Assembly (NCBI RefSeq): GCF_028769735.1
Contig: NC_088175.1
Span: 1,054,001-1,118,000, forward strand
DNA from: Zonotrichia leucophrys gambelii
Taxonomy: Eukaryota; Chordata; Aves; Passeriformes; Passerellidae
DNA: 64,000 bases
Reading direction: 5' to 3'
Positions 1-13,026 of the stretch are shown here, one piece after another (the first letter of the stretch is position 1; each line of letters starts with the position of its first letter). The position numbers and the translations under genes are program-made. Below the pieces are notes generated by a model. It worked only from the letters and a program-made list of their open reading frames with translations, did not search any database and was not told the DNA's origin.

Positions 1-476
1 TTGCTGCCCTGAGGAGGAGGTGCCCACTTGCTCCTTCTGCTGCTTCTCCTGTCTGGGGCTGGCACCATCCCAGCTGACAAACCAAACACAGCAAGGAGTG
101 CCCTTCACCCCTTCCTGGGCCACTTGCTGCTGCTGAATCACCCAATATTTGTTCTGGTTACATGACCCTTCTTATCAGAGCTTTTTCTACTTCACCCTTC
201 CCCTTCCTGCCACACCAGGGTTCATCTCCTGATTTCCAGGCTCCATTTCCAGTCTAGGGTTTCCATCCTGGCCCTGGGAGAGAGGCAGGCTCAGCATCCC
301 CAGTGCCTCCCCAAGCATTCCTCAGGGCTGACTAAAGGCTCTGTCTCACTGTCCCAGGGGATAGAGCTGCAGCACCCAGCACATTTTGGGTTAAATCACA
401 CCAGTTAAATCTCTCCTGGGACAATCTGGCCCTCCACAGCATCCTGGATGCTCCCCAATGTGCTCTGGGACAAGCA
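1..476. other. Intergenic, nothing recognised
   Basis: This is unique-looking sequence with low CpG. No repeat family, RNA gene or coding exon could be supported. Confidence 0.6.
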
Positions 477-705
477 TTTTCTCTTTTCTTTTCTTTTCTT
501 TTCTTTTTCTTCCTTCCTTTCCTTTCCTTTCTTCTTTCCTTCCTTTCTTTTCCTTCTTCTTCCTTCTTCCTTCCCTTTCCTTTCCTTCCTTCCTTCCTTC
601 TTTCCTTTTCTTTTCCCTTTTCTTTTCTTCTTCTTCCTTCCCTTCCCTTTCTTCCTTCCCTTCTTCCTTTCCTTCCTTTCCTTCCTTCCTTTTTCTCTCC
701 CCCTC
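477..705 (+). repeat. 229-nt uninterrupted polypyrimidine tract
   Basis: Every base from 477 to 705 is C or T, arranged as drifting TTTCC, TTCC and TTTTC units. The open frames over it (Phe/Ser/Leu-rich on plus, Lys/Arg/Glu-rich on minus) are by-products of composition. Such homopurine-homopyrimidine tracts can form triplex (H-DNA) structures and are length-unstable. Confidence 0.95.
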
Positions 706-1884
706 AGAAGCCAGCTGTCTGTGCTATCTGGATGAATCCAGCTTTTCTCCCTGCTGCCCCACCTTCCCATCTCCTGGAGCTACCCAGCAGCTGAGACAGG
801 GTGTTCATGTGCATGTTGGATATGGAGAGCTCCTCTGTTAATCTCAAGCGCTCTTTGATCAGAAAAGTAATGACTGCCTGGCATGAACTGCTTCACAAAT
901 TTTGCTTTTGTGGAGAGAAGCTCCTTGGCTTGAGCTTTTCCATCCTAACAGGAACAAGTTATATCTGATGAACAGACCCTGCTGCTTTCATTCACAAAGC
1001 AGTAATTTACTTTCCAAGCAGCAGCAGCAGCATCCCAGCTTACCCTCCCTGCAGCCCCATTTATTCAGCAGTGCAGCCAGCCAGGAGGAGAAGGTGGGGT
1101 GCAAACCATGGGGTTCCTGTCTGCTCTGCACCATCTGGCGTGGCTTTCCCCTTCTTGGTGTATTTCAGCACACATAAAACAGGCAGGGAAATGTTTTGGT
1201 TTTTTTTTAATGTGAGAAAATTCCCATCACCACATAACCAAATTTATCCTGCAGAATGGCAGCTACAGCTCCCAGTAGATCCAGTGGAAAACAGTTGTAG
1301 CTCAGCAAATTCCAGTTCAGCCCATACAACTGCAAAGCCATAAAAGCCTTGGATCTCTCCTTGCACAAAGGTCCCATAAAGGCTTCCTACAGCCTTGACT
1401 CCTTGCCAGGTCAGCCTCCCAGGCCACCTCAGCCCAGCCAGGACTTTCCAAAGAAAATCCTGTCAAAACCTCCCCAGTTTCTCTGGTTTGTGTTTTGTGC
1501 AGCGCTCTGATGTGAAAATATTGATTCTGGACTTTAAAGCAGCTGCTTTGTATATTTGACCAATTCATTGGTACCAAAGTTCGGCCTGAACTGTCCTTGT
1601 CCTTGTCTGGGTCCTTTTTAGTATTTTTAACGCAGCCTTAAAAGCACAGGGGATATTGACATAAGGAAGAGCCAAATGTAACAATGATTCAGCACAAATC
1701 CTATATACTGGCAATTTAGTCTGTTTTGGCCACATGCGGCTTTTTTTTTTAAATTCTTTTTTATTCTTTTACCCACCAGATTTTATTCAAAATGGAAAAT
1801 TTTAAAAGGCCATTTCAGAAGACTGTTAAGCATTTATGCAGAAACAGAGAAAATCAGGCTGATGGAAAAAATACATAAACCCAA
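706..1884. other. Intergenic, nothing recognised
   Basis: Mostly unique sequence with short poly-T runs (about 1200 and 1741). No gene or repeat family is recognised. Confidence 0.6.
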
Positions 1885-2102
1885 GCCTTTAGCTGAAGAA
1901 GAGTAAGTTTAGATGGGATACTAGGAATGGTATGAGGTGGTGAGGCCCTGGCACAGATTGCCTAGAGCAGCTGTGGCTGTCCCATCCCTGGGAGTGTCCC
2001 AGACTAGGTTGGATGGGTCTTGGAGCAACCTGGGATAGTGGCAGGGGATGGAACAGGATGATCTTTAAAGTCTCTTCCAACCCAACCCATTCTATGATTC
2101 CA
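1885..2102 (+). mobile_element. CR1 LINE 3' fragment
   Basis: It has the order typical of a CR1 3' end: GGTGAGGCCCTGGCACA, GCAGCTGTGGCTG, CTTGGAGCAACCTGGGATAG, TCTTCCAACCCAACCCATTC and the tail TATGATTC. It is 5'-truncated with no reverse-transcriptase coding. Confidence 0.9.
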
Positions 2103-3954
2103 TACTGGTCACATGGATCAGCCCAGACATTTCTGTGCCTGGGGCTTTCCAGCAGTTTCTGTGAGCACAAACCTTTCCACAGGGTTGAAGCTGATAAGGT
2201 TTGTTATGAGGAGCTGGAGTGCCTCCTGTGCTTGCCACTCACTAGGCCCCAGTCAAAAACTCCTTTTCATTTGGTTAACAGGGGCTCAGCTCATGCCTGT
2301 GCCTGCTGCAGTTGGGATTTGGCCTGGAGCAGTGTTTGGAGAGCTCTGGCTCTGTTCTGGCACCCCACACTCCTCAGCATGGGCTGCTCCCTGCCAAGCA
2401 GTCCTGAGAGGGGCTCTGGTGATGAGCCCTTCTGGCAAAGCAGAAAATGATCCCAGTGGCAGCCCCAAAGCCGTGCACCAGGGATCTGTGCACTGGAAAA
2501 TGCTCTGCCCTCACTCAGCACTGTCCCAGGGAGGTGTCATGCTGAGCCAGTCTGAAAATGTAACCCTTGGATGAAAGAGCATCAAAGATATATTTGCTAT
2601 AACTGAGAAGTAATTTTGTACCTCTGAATCAAAACCTTTCCATGGCTTGGCCCCACACCTGGGCACACTGTGTTAGTCTTCCTGGGTGTCTGAGCTGAGC
2701 CCTGGGCATCTCCCACCACTGCATCTCCCACCCTTGCATGTCCCACCCTTGCATCTCCCACTCTTGCATGTCCCACTGCTCTGTGCTGGTAACAGGGGAA
2801 TGATCCAGGAGGGCATTTGAAGAGCCAGGGGCATTTTATTTTCCAGCTCTCCCCATGCCCTGCCAGCTCAAGTCAGCCCATAATTCTGCAGCCACCCAGG
2901 GCCCAGGTGAGCCTGAATGTCCCCCCTCCATGGATCACAGCTGGCAGTGTGGGAAGGCAGCCTGAGCTGCCCTCCAGCTCCATGTCCTGTCCTTTACTTA
3001 GTCCAAGTCTTCTTAAAAGGCCAAAAGGCAAAGCAGGAGGATAAAGGGTGGGGAATTTCCTCCTTGGCATGGCTCTGTGACCCTGTGGGTTAAGCATGTG
3101 GCTATTTTGAAACCAAGCAGGCAGGGTGAGAGGTGATGGGGTCTCTGCTGCCAGCAGTGGGGTTCATGTGCTGGAGCTGGAGCTGGGGCAGGGGCTGTGC
3201 TCTCCCCCTCATCAATTTTAGATTGAATCCCAAAACTTTCCAGACCAGATCCTGGTGTCTTCTGCAGGTCTGTAGGATGGCAGGGCTGAGGAGGTACCAA
3301 AGGCTTCCCGTGAGTGCAGTGGGAGAGGCTGGTGGGGTCTTGTGGGGCTGCAGCTCTCCTCTGCATTTGGGAGACAGGAAGGGGAAGAAAGACCAAACTT
3401 TTTGTTTCCAGGCTCTTTGTCTTTCTCACAGAGCTGGAAAACAATGGAAAGAAAGTGTGTAGGACGGGGAAGGAAGATCTTGTGTGAGTGAGACACACTG
3501 AAGCTCGGAGCTGCTGTCTCAGTCGCAGGGGAAGCAGATGGGACTGCAGTGGGACTGGGTATGATGTGCACAGAGCCACTTGGCAGAAGTGTCCTCAGGA
3601 GCATCGTGGGGCAGATATTAACTCTCTCCAGCTTGTTTTAGAAGGTGAGGAGCTGAGAGGAGCCTGCCCAGCCCAGCTTTCCCAGCAGCAGGACAATGTG
3701 TGGCTGTGACTCAGGGCAGCTCTCACACCACATTCTCACTCAGGGGCAGCAGGGGAGAGCTGAACTCCAGATAACCTGCTAAGACTGAGGCAAGATCAGC
3801 TGGCCCTGGCTTTGCACTGCTGCCAGCACCAGCAGAAGCCGGAGATGGAGCAGTCCTGGCTCAGACAAAACAAAAAATCTCGCTGGGATTTGTCGCCAGC
3901 TTTTGTCTGTGGATGGCTTTCCGCAAGGCTGGATCCCACTCCCTGCAGAGCTGT
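2103..3954. other. Intergenic, mostly unique sequence
   Basis: It holds the 15-bp repeat at 2706-2780 and otherwise nothing identifiable. A 188-codon minus-strand open frame (3013-3579) has no recognisable domain and probably arises by chance. Confidence 0.6.
2706..2780 (+). repeat. 15-bp tandem repeat, 5 copies
   Basis: Five head-to-tail copies of GCATCTCCCACCCTT, with variants GCATGTCCC and CCACT/CTCTT, and no indels between copies. Confidence 0.85.
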
Positions 3955-4372
3955 GCAAAACCTGCATGTACCAAAAAACACGGCAGGGTGAGCTAAACTT
4001 GCACATCCCCACAAAACATGGGAAGGTGAGCTAAACTTGCACATCCCCACAAAACATGGCAGGGTGAGCTAAACCTGCATGTCACCAAAAAACATGGCAG
4101 GGTGAGAAAAACCTGCATGTATCAAAAAAATGGCAGGGTGAGCTGAACCTGCATGTGCCACAAAACATGGCAGTGTGAGAAAAACCTGTACATCCCACAA
4201 AACATGGCAGGGTGAGCTAAATCTGCATGTCACCACAAAACATGACAGTGTGAGAAAAACCTGCATGTACCAAAAACATGGCAGGGTGAGCTGAACATGC
4301 ACATCACCACAAAAGAGGACAGGGTGAGCTAAACCTGGATGTCACCAAAAACATGGCAGGGTGAGCTAAGAG
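3955..4372 (+). repeat. Minisatellite, about 11 copies of a 35-38 bp unit
   Basis: The unit is approximately ACATGGCAGGGTGAGCTAA followed by ACCTGCATGTCACCAAAA. Copies vary in the GCTAA/GAAAA and TGCATGTCACC/TGCACATCCCC segments and in A-run length. The last copy is partial (GGTGAGCTAAGAGCC). Open frames across it are repeat artefacts. Confidence 0.92.
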
Positions 4373-6854
4373 CCACTTCTACTCAGCTCAAAGCAAAGGT
4401 GAGAGTTGCTCCTGTCCCCACGTGGGGATTTGCCCTCCTGGGCATCCATGGGAACCCTGAAGTGAGGAAGCGGGGAAATAAAAGCCTTCACATTAAAATA
4501 GAGCTTGTGGAGAAGCCACAGGTGCTCCAGGGTACTTGACTGGGATAGAAGATCAGGAGAGGGCTTGGGAGGATTTACCCTCAGAAGAGAGACAAAAAAT
4601 AAAACTCCTCAGAGTCTCTGAAGTTATTTGTGCCCTGAGTTAGTGCTCTTGATGGATGTCCTCCTTGCAGCATTTGGTGAAAGTGAGTCTGAAGGTTGTT
4701 TAGCAGCAGTTTATTTTTAGCTGAGATGGCTTGTGACAGCACAATGGTGTTGCAACACCAGGGCTCTTGTCTGTGGCTTCGCTGTGCTTTGGTAGAGGAG
4801 CAAGTGATGGCTCTGACAGGGGCTCATTGTTGGAGAGGGCAGAGGTGTTGCAAGAGCTGGTTCCCTCCCAGGGAGGCAGAGAGCAGCAGGGAGGCAGTGG
4901 AGCTGGCCTGGCGGGCAGCCTGTGTGTCCCTGTCACAGCCCCACTGTGGCTGAGCCACCTGCCCTGACCCAGCACAGCCAAGTGCTGCACAGCCCCTGGG
5001 CCTTCTTCTCTGAGGGGATGGGGATGGGATGCTCCTGCCACAGGAGCTCCTTCAGCTCTCCTTCCAGCCTTGCTGCTCCTGCACAGCTGCTTTGCTTTCC
5101 TCTCTATCATCTCTTCCACGAGCACGGACCACCCTGCTCTAAATGAGTTGTTCTAGCTCCAGCAACGCCACTGCAACTGTATGAAGTGACAGAACTGGAA
5201 ACCAAACCAGGGCCAGGGAGGAGGCTGGGGGCCAAAAGGAAATCTGAACCCACAGCCCATCACTGTAACTAAACCTGTCTGCCAGAGGCAGCCTCCTCAG
5301 CTCAGCTTCTTACCTGAAGAGACATCAAAGGCACGAGGATCTGGTTTCCTCAGCTACTGTCCTTTCGCTTGTGCCTGTGCAAATCCATTAACTCTTGCCC
5401 AAGGTAACAGCCCAGAATGAAGTACCTGATCTGCCTCTTTTCAGGCAGCACAACCTGAGATGAAAGCTGTGCAAACTTGGCATGCCCCTCTGTAAATCCC
5501 TACGTGTTGATTCCCTGTCTCCTCCTCGAGTTTTACAGGATGCCGACAGCTTTCTGCCTGTTTTATGGTTCCATGGCAGCGGCTCGACACATCAATATGA
5601 GAATTAATTAATCTTGGCTACAGGGTAGGCAGCAGCTCAGGCAGCCCAAGAGCAAACAAGGTCAGGATTTCAGCAGCAGCCCATTTAGAGAACTTGCTGG
5701 GGCTCCAGCAGAGCAGCCTCATCTCTGCAATTTTTATTTGGATCACTGCTCTCTTGCCTTGTTTGCAAGTTCTGTCCTGTTGGCAAGGCTGCTGTGAAGC
5801 CAAACCCAGAAGACTGTAGCAGATGACTCTGCTCCATACAGGGAGCAAGGATTAGGGCAGGGAGAGTGTTTGGCTCACAAACACAGTCACTGCAAAACAA
5901 TTACTGACTTAAAATCCCTTCACTGATGCCCCAACTTTCATTAGGTGATGTTAAAAGGTCAGAAGGAAAATTAAAGTTTTCTCTGCCCTAATCCCTTTAA
6001 GTGCTAAATTCATGGAAAGCAATGGAATAAACAATTTAGATTCAGGCAATAGCTTCAGATGATGGAGAAACTCTCAAGGCTCCTCAAAGGATGCCTGAAT
6101 GAAAAATGAAATGCAGCTTTTCAGAATGGGATTGCAATTGCCCTTGGCCTCCTGTTACAAAGATCCTCCCTGGTAAGTGAATAATCCAGGACAACCATGC
6201 TCATTGCAGTGCTCAGCCCTGCAACATGCCCACAGAACACAGGGAAAGACTTTGAGCAGCAGCAATAAATACAGGGGGAAAGAAAGATCTACGTCAGACT
6301 GACTCTGAATTAATCTGCTTCCTGAAAAAAATCAATAAATCATTACTGTTAGTAGTGAACAGTATTCATCAAGTTGATACTCTTTACAGTCCTTGGGAAG
6401 TATGAAATATTTTAATTTTTTTTTAATTTTTCTTCTCCTTGTGCAGCCAAACTTTCTCTGGATCATCAGAGTGAGGATGCTGTGATGGAGGGGAGGGATG
6501 TCCCCTCCCCATGGAAAGGAGCACAGTGAGTACAAGCAGGGTGGCAGAAGCAAAGGCAAACCCAAAGGAGGGCTTAAGGGTGATGTGTCCCCTCTTTTCC
6601 TCAAGCCCTGGTCACAGACCCTGCTCCAGCTGAATGCCTCAGCTCAAGCAGGCAACAATCCCACAGGCTGTGAGCTGGTGGATTGGATCTTGCATGGTTT
6701 GGTTGGGATGCAGCCAGCTGGTTTCCTTGGTGCCTGTTGACAGAAGGGCTTTTGCTGCACACACAAGCCCCAGCAGAGACAAAACTCATGTCTCCCCTTC
6801 CAGCAGGAGAATGGAGAGATATGGCCCTGTCAGCAAAATGTATTTCTCATGTGA
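4373..6854. other. Intergenic, nothing recognised
   Basis: Unique-looking sequence with no repeat family, coding exon or RNA gene that I can support. Confidence 0.6.
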
Positions 6855-6990
6855 GTGGGTTGGGTTGGAAGGGAGGGAGAGATCACCCAGTTCCAACCCC
6901 TTCCACTATTCCAGGTTGCTTCAAGCTCCACCCAGCCTGACCCTGAACAATTCCAGGGACTCTGCTCCACAGCTTCTCTGGGCAACCAGG
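6855..6990 (-). mobile_element. CR1 LINE 3' fragment, reverse orientation
   Basis: The reverse complement reads as a CR1 3' end: AGAAGCTGTGGAGCAG, GTCAGGCTGGGTGGAGCTTG, AAGCAACCTGGAATAGTGGA, GGTTGGAACTGGGTGATC and CTTCCAACCCAACCC. It is the only clearly reversed CR1 in the window. Confidence 0.85.
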
Positions 6991-8995
6991 AAACTCATTC
7001 TGGACTTTCTCATCGAGCTGGAAAGAAGATGAATAGTGCTGTGTGGATTTGCATGGCCCAGCATGCAAATAAACTGATAGTTTTATTCCAGGGTGAGATG
7101 ACCCTTTGTAATCTAAACCACAGTGGTTGGCCATCCTGATGAAGCAGGAAAATCCTCTTATTAGGAGCAGAAACTTATTAAATTCCCATTTATCATTCTT
7201 AAACAGTGGTTCCAGCCATCCCTCTATCCCAAACCCTTGGCTTTAATTTCTCCTTTTTTTTTTTTTTTTTTTAGCTTTAGATTTACCTAAGAAATTTCTT
7301 AATTTCTTGTCCTGAGAACAGTGCTGAGAAACATGTTTTCCATGACTGGTTCCTTCAGAAATGTTATTACTGGCTTGGGAGAATTCCTTGTACAATAAGA
7401 TTAAGTTTCTCTTACTGGAAAATTCAGACACTACAAATTTTTAATGTCAAACAACCAAACAAGTGAAAACAAGTAATTTCCTCAGACCATACACAATCTG
7501 GTGTTGGTGGTTTTTCATGGGAAAATGCTTCACTCCAGTGTGTGTGCCTGTTCCTAAGGAAACTCATGGCAGATGGGGTGAGAGGAAAAACACACAGGAT
7601 AATTACAAAGCCCCACTTATCAACCTGCTCCTAACTGTTCTTTGGAGTGGTAGGCAAACATGCAAAACACTGAACCACTCTGTATTTTTATGATGCTTTG
7701 AAGTGCGAGTTCCAAAGACATTTTAACTCACATCACTTCAGCATTTCCATAGCTGGGTAGTGCTGGTGTCTTGGGGCAACAGCCACCATCTGGCTTTCCA
7801 GAAAGTCCAAAACAGAGGATCCAGTTGGAAATACCATGTCCTTAACCAAGAGAAGAGGTGGGCAAAGGAAGGAGCTTGTGAAGTCTTGATGGGTAAGTCC
7901 CATCTTGGTCCTTCTCATGCCCTAAGGGATATTCCCACCATGCAACCTTCAGTGCTCCAGGGTGGCATCTTTGAAGTACAAACAGGTTGGTAGAAGGGGA
8001 ACCATCATCCCTGACATATTTCAGAGGTGATTTTTCAGGGGTCCTTTAGTAAGGGACACTGTCCCTTTCAGCCAAGCTTGTGTGGTTTTTTCCCACTTTT
8101 CTTGCATTGCTCTCCAGAGTGGAGCGGCAGAGAGGAGCTGAGTGCCAGCCCTGGGGAGCCTCTGCCATCAGCAGATGCAGGTGTTGGCAAGTGCAGGCAG
8201 GCTGCTAAAAATATCCTGCCTGCTTTATTCTTGCTTCAAAGGCCATTAAGTATTTCTATGAGAGTCTTTTTCATCTTCAGCATGGAGATCTGCCTAGTAC
8301 TCCCACGCATCCTTTATAATCCCTGGAATCTCAGGTTCTTCCAAACAGGAATATCTGGGCTGCAGATCTGAGCAACAAAACCTTTAGTGCTGTGTGGCAG
8401 CACTGGGAAATACAGGCAGTGAAGCTGAATTTCTTCCCCTTTAAGCCATCCTTGCAACACTAATTCTACTGAGTGCAGGCTGTGGGTTTAGTTCCTGTAT
8501 CTGCAAAGAGCACAATCAAATCCAATTACACTCCACATGAGCATAATCCACAAATGTGACTTTTTAATGCAGACTATTTAGGTCTGCTTCATAAATAGCA
8601 GAGGGGTGCTGTGAGGAAGTGCAGTTGTCTCACTCACAGGCACCTCACAGAACCCAACACACCCATTCCTTAAAAACAGAAGCACATTGCTCTGCTCTCA
8701 GCCAATGCATTCCCAGTGTGTGCTCTGTGATTCCTAGCAGCCCTGTGATTCCTAGCAGCCCGGGTGTTTTTAGTCATCCTAATGTGTTTGCTTAGGCACC
8801 AACATTAGTGTCAAAAGCACTTAATGCAAAGGAAACTCCCCAGGAGTGCTCTGCTCCCTGCCAGATCCCTCAGCCCCATGTCAGGAGTGTGTTCAGTGTT
8901 TGTTACTGAGGGCTGGGCAGTGAATTACCCTCTCATTCTGAGGGCTGCTTCCCACTCAGCCATATGGGGAAAAACCTCCTGGGCCCCATATTGAC
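6991..8995. other. Intergenic: T19 run and an 18-bp duplication
   Basis: It contains a run of 19 T at 7254-7272 and a perfect tandem pair of CTGTGATTCCTAGCAGCC at 8725-8742 and 8743-8760. No gene is recognised. Confidence 0.65.
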
Positions 8996-9384
8996 AGGCT
9001 GAGAGGGTTGGGGTTTCTCTGCCTGGGAGACAGAAGGCTTTGGGGAGACCTTATTGCATCTTCCAGGGGCTGGCAAGAGAGCTGGTGAGGGACTTTGGGC
9101 AAGGGCATGGAGTGACAGGACAAAGGGGAATGGCTCTAACACTGGAGGAGGGCAGGGTGAGATTAGATATTAGGAGAAATTCTGGACTGTGGGAGTGGTG
9201 AGGCATAGGGTGCCCAAACAGGTTGTGGATTCCTCATCTCTAGAAGCGTTCCAGGCCAGGCTGGATGGAGCTTGGAGCAACCTGGGAGAGTGGAATGTGT
9301 CCCTGCCTGTGGCAGGGGGCTAGAAACAGATGATCTTTAGGGTCCCTTCTAATCCAAACCATTCTGTGATTCTGTGATCCTGTG
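8996..9384 (+). mobile_element. CR1 LINE 3' fragment (~390 bp)
   Basis: It shows the CR1 landmarks in order: AGGCTGAGAGGGTTGG, GCCTGGGAGACAGAAGGCT, GGGCAAGGGCATGGAGTGAC, GGGCAGGGTGAGATTAGATA, CCAGGCTGGATGGAGCTTGG and the tail CCATTCTGTGATTCTGTGAT. Confidence 0.93.
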
Positions 9385-12300
9385 TTGGGTGGTTGTGGGT
9401 CCTCGTGCACTCACATCAGCCTCCAGTGCCAATAAATCTGAGACGAGGATGCAAATATTTATTCTTGACTGATGCTGTGATCTCGTATTGAGCAGATGAT
9501 TCCAACCTGTGACATAGTGACATCCTCCCAGCCTGGATTCTGTTCATGAAAACTCTTATTTCCCATCAGAAATCGGGGTTTTAGTTGGGGCTGGGTTACT
9601 GTGGCTGAGGTTCAGCCCCTGGGAAGCCCTGGCAAGGTGCCTGACCCCTTTCCCAGCCCCTGGCAATGACTCCAGATTTTCTCTGTGCCCCCAGCTGTCT
9701 TTCAGTGCAAATAGCCTGGTTTGGAAGTGAGGCTTTAAACCAGGCTTACCTGAGCCTAGATGTGGGTTTTGGGGCAGAGGATTTAGCCAAGAGCCTTCCC
9801 ATGTGACCCCACCTTTTAGTAAGCAACTGCAAGGGCTCTCCTCAGGCAAATGGAGGCCTGGCTCACTCACTGCTTAAGAATCCCTTTTTCCTTCATGATT
9901 TGTTTGCTGCTTTGATTTTTTTTTTTTTCAAGTTTCTGTGTCTTTGATGTAAAGGAAACAGTCGGGAGGAATTTGAGCTGCGCTGTGAAGGTGAAGAAGT
10001 AGTTGGAGATTACATTTCAATCTGCTGTTGGAGTTTTGAAGGCAACTCTTACAGTCATTTTTCTTTTCTAATCTCTTCTTTCTTCCCCCTTTTTAGCAGA
10101 AAATGAGCTTTCCAGGGATTCCTGGCTATCACATCGTGCTGGAGGTGGGTAAATCCTCTCTGTGCCCACCAGGAGCTGCTGCTTTGCTGTCATTCACCTT
10201 CTGCAGATCAGCTCTGCCTGTGGAGGTGCCTCCAGCCTTCCTGCCATGCATGCTTGTCTTCCCTGGAGCTGTAACAAGGAAAACACAAAAAATAATATTA
10301 AATATAAGAATCCCCACAATTGCTTTAATTCAAGTGCTTTTTTCCTAGGATTTCCAATGCCAAACTCTTATGCCTGCAAATATCCAAAGCTAATCCATCT
10401 TTGTAAATGCTGGAGTCACCCTAACAGCAGCTGAACCAAAAATAGGCTTCCCTGCCCCTGCACCTTTACATCCTGTGCTTCAGAGCCTGCCAGGGGTGGC
10501 TCTGACCTTCAGGACACTGTCCCTGTCCCGTGGAGATGGAGGGTGGAGGATCCCAGCCTGCTCAGGAGCTTTCCAGAGGGAGCTGGGAAGTGGCAAGGCT
10601 GGTTTGTTCTTCCCACATGCCAATTTACTGTAATGCAAGGCAAGTCACCTCCTAGCTATCATCAAAGTGCTAGTGTTTATTCCAGGGGATTTTTGGGGTG
10701 GATTTGCCTAGGGCTGGTGCCTGAGCTGGTGAGGCCATTAATTAGAGCAAACAATATTGACTTTCAGCCTCTTTTGAGAAACTGAGGATCATTTTAAAGA
10801 GACAGATCCCTAAAAGGGCCTTGTGCCAATCCCTCACCATTCCAGGAAGGCTGGAGCCAGCCTGGCTCATCCCGTCCTGGCCTGTGCCTCCTGCTCTAGC
10901 AAGGGTTTGACATCCCCACTACAAATCCAGAGAGGAACTGACCCTCTTTCCATACATATCTCTGAGAGAGAGTGAGATCATTACAAACACTGCATCTCTG
11001 AACAATTAATTGCTTGCAATGTAAGTATTACAAAGTGTTTTCACCCTGTCCCCAAATCCCAGAGTTTCTCAGCCTGTAGAGAAGGGGTGTGAGCTCCTGC
11101 TCCTCCAGCCAGCTGCCTGGCTTGAAGCCAGTGTTTTTACAATGCCAGGGAGCAGAATTTGGAGTATTTGGGTGCAGACACAGTGGCTGTGTCTTTGTCA
11201 CCATGTGCCTTGGCAGCTGGAATGTGGAGCTCCTCAAAGGGCACGCCATCTGATTTCCTGGCACGGTGCAATTCCCTGGACCCTTGGCATTTTACAGCCC
11301 TCAGAAAAGGTTTCTTGCTCAGGGCTTTGTGAGTGTTTGATGTTTTAAGAACACTAAGCAGACACCACTCTCCTAATCCTGTCAGACTTGCAAAGAAGCA
11401 GATATGTAATCCTTCATGGGTATTAAATTTAATAGCAATAAAGTCTATTTAAGAATTACACTGTCAAATGCCTGCCTAAGCAGAGGAAAATATTCTTAAT
11501 TTAGACTTCACCAGAAATCTATTTTCAGTTTTTACTGTGGAAGTCTCCTCTACATGTGTGGGGGTAAAGATGAGAAAAATCAGCAACAGGCAGTCCCAGA
11601 TTGCTCTTTTCTGGAGACTTTTGAGAGAAACAATTCCCTGTAATAATACATGACCACATTCACATGGGTGCACACACATCTGTACAACTGCTTTTAAATC
11701 CATAACAGCAGCTATGGGTGCATTCAGGGGCACCCCTGTGTTTAAAAGGAAAAGCCCCAAGCTGCATAATGCATATTCATGCCAGGGGCAGGATTTTGGG
11801 GGGTGGGAGGGGAGATGTGCTGGGGGCTGAGAGAGAGGAGGTGGAAGCTGTGCCTCGGGCAGGATCAGCAGCTCTGGGAGGGATGAGCAGCAGGTGGGGC
11901 TGGATAAGGAATGGGGGGCACAGCCCTGAGGAGGGGAGCAGTGAGGAGAAGTCCTGAGCCTCCGGTTTTGGTGCCTCTCCTAACTGGGGAGCCATAGCTT
12001 GGCTTAGGGGGAAGCAGGTTCACTGGGGGAAGCAGGTTCACTTCACAGATGGAAAGCAGGTTTCTCAGCTGAGTAAACAGCTGAGTTAGCTACCTAATTA
12101 AACAATAATTTCAGTGTCTAAAAACTTTAACTCAGCCTCTACTTTTGGCTTGAAGTGGATCAGAGGTCCTTATCTGACCCTCAGTGCCCCAGTGCTGTGG
12201 CTGGGAGCCCTGGTGCAGGCAGGAGGATGAGGAGGAGCTGCTGTGGTGGTGGTACCTGAGACACAGCTCACAGCAGAGGAGAAAGTCTTACAGAAAAAGG

Positions 12301-13021
12301 CTTTTGTGAGACTTCAGGTCAAGAAAAAAGAGTAAAACTCCATCTTCACTGGCTGTGAGCTGTGCAGCACAACGTGGTGGGCAAAACATGGAATGGTGGT
12401 TTCAGATGCTGAGGGACTTTTATCTGAGAAAAATTCCCATCCTGCTCCTCCCACCAGCCATGGCACAGGGAGCTGGGAGCAGAGAATGTTTCAGAAGTAA
12501 GACCTGCAGAAATCCAGCTCATCCAGAGCCTGTCAGGACGTCACACAAACAAATCCTGTGTGCCATGAGTGCCCCTCTCCACCTCCCCTGTGCCCCCATC
12601 CTGCTGGGTAGTCAGGCAAACACCCAGTTTTGCTGTGGTTTACACAAAAACTTCTTCCATGTGACAAACCAAGGCTGTGGTGTCGCCCAGCCCCAGCCAG
12701 CTGCCAGCACAGGAACTGCCTGATACCACGGGCTAATTAAGGAGCTTTGAATTGTTTCTGCCAGCGAGGTGATAAAGTGCTGACTCTCCTGGTGAGGAAG
12801 CCTTGAGAAAGGTAACAGGGTTTTCCGTGCCACCCCTCCTGTCCCACAAGGAGCTACCAGCAGCTGCCTTCCCCTGGATGCAGGGGCAGGGATGGGGAAT
12901 GCTCCTTCCCTTTGGAACTCATGGATCATCCCCACCATGGGCTCTGGATGATGGGCAGGGCATGGTTGGCGGCATGGGGGGACCTATTTGGGGTGGGAGG
13001 CAGCTCAGCTGGCTTTGCTTG
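9385..13021. other. Intergenic, nothing recognised
   Basis: Unique-looking sequence with a short imperfect tandem pair at 12008-12042 (GGGGGAAGCAGGTTCACT). No gene or further repeat family is supported. Confidence 0.6.
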
Positions 13022-13026
13022 GTGCC

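Noticed and set aside
405..841. Lys/Arg-rich and Phe/Ser-rich open frames over the polypyrimidine tract.
   Set aside because: Pure composition artefact of a C/T-only strand.
3013..3579. 188-codon minus-strand open frame.
   Set aside because: No domain, Ser/Pro/His-rich random-like composition, and overlapping alternative frames of similar quality.
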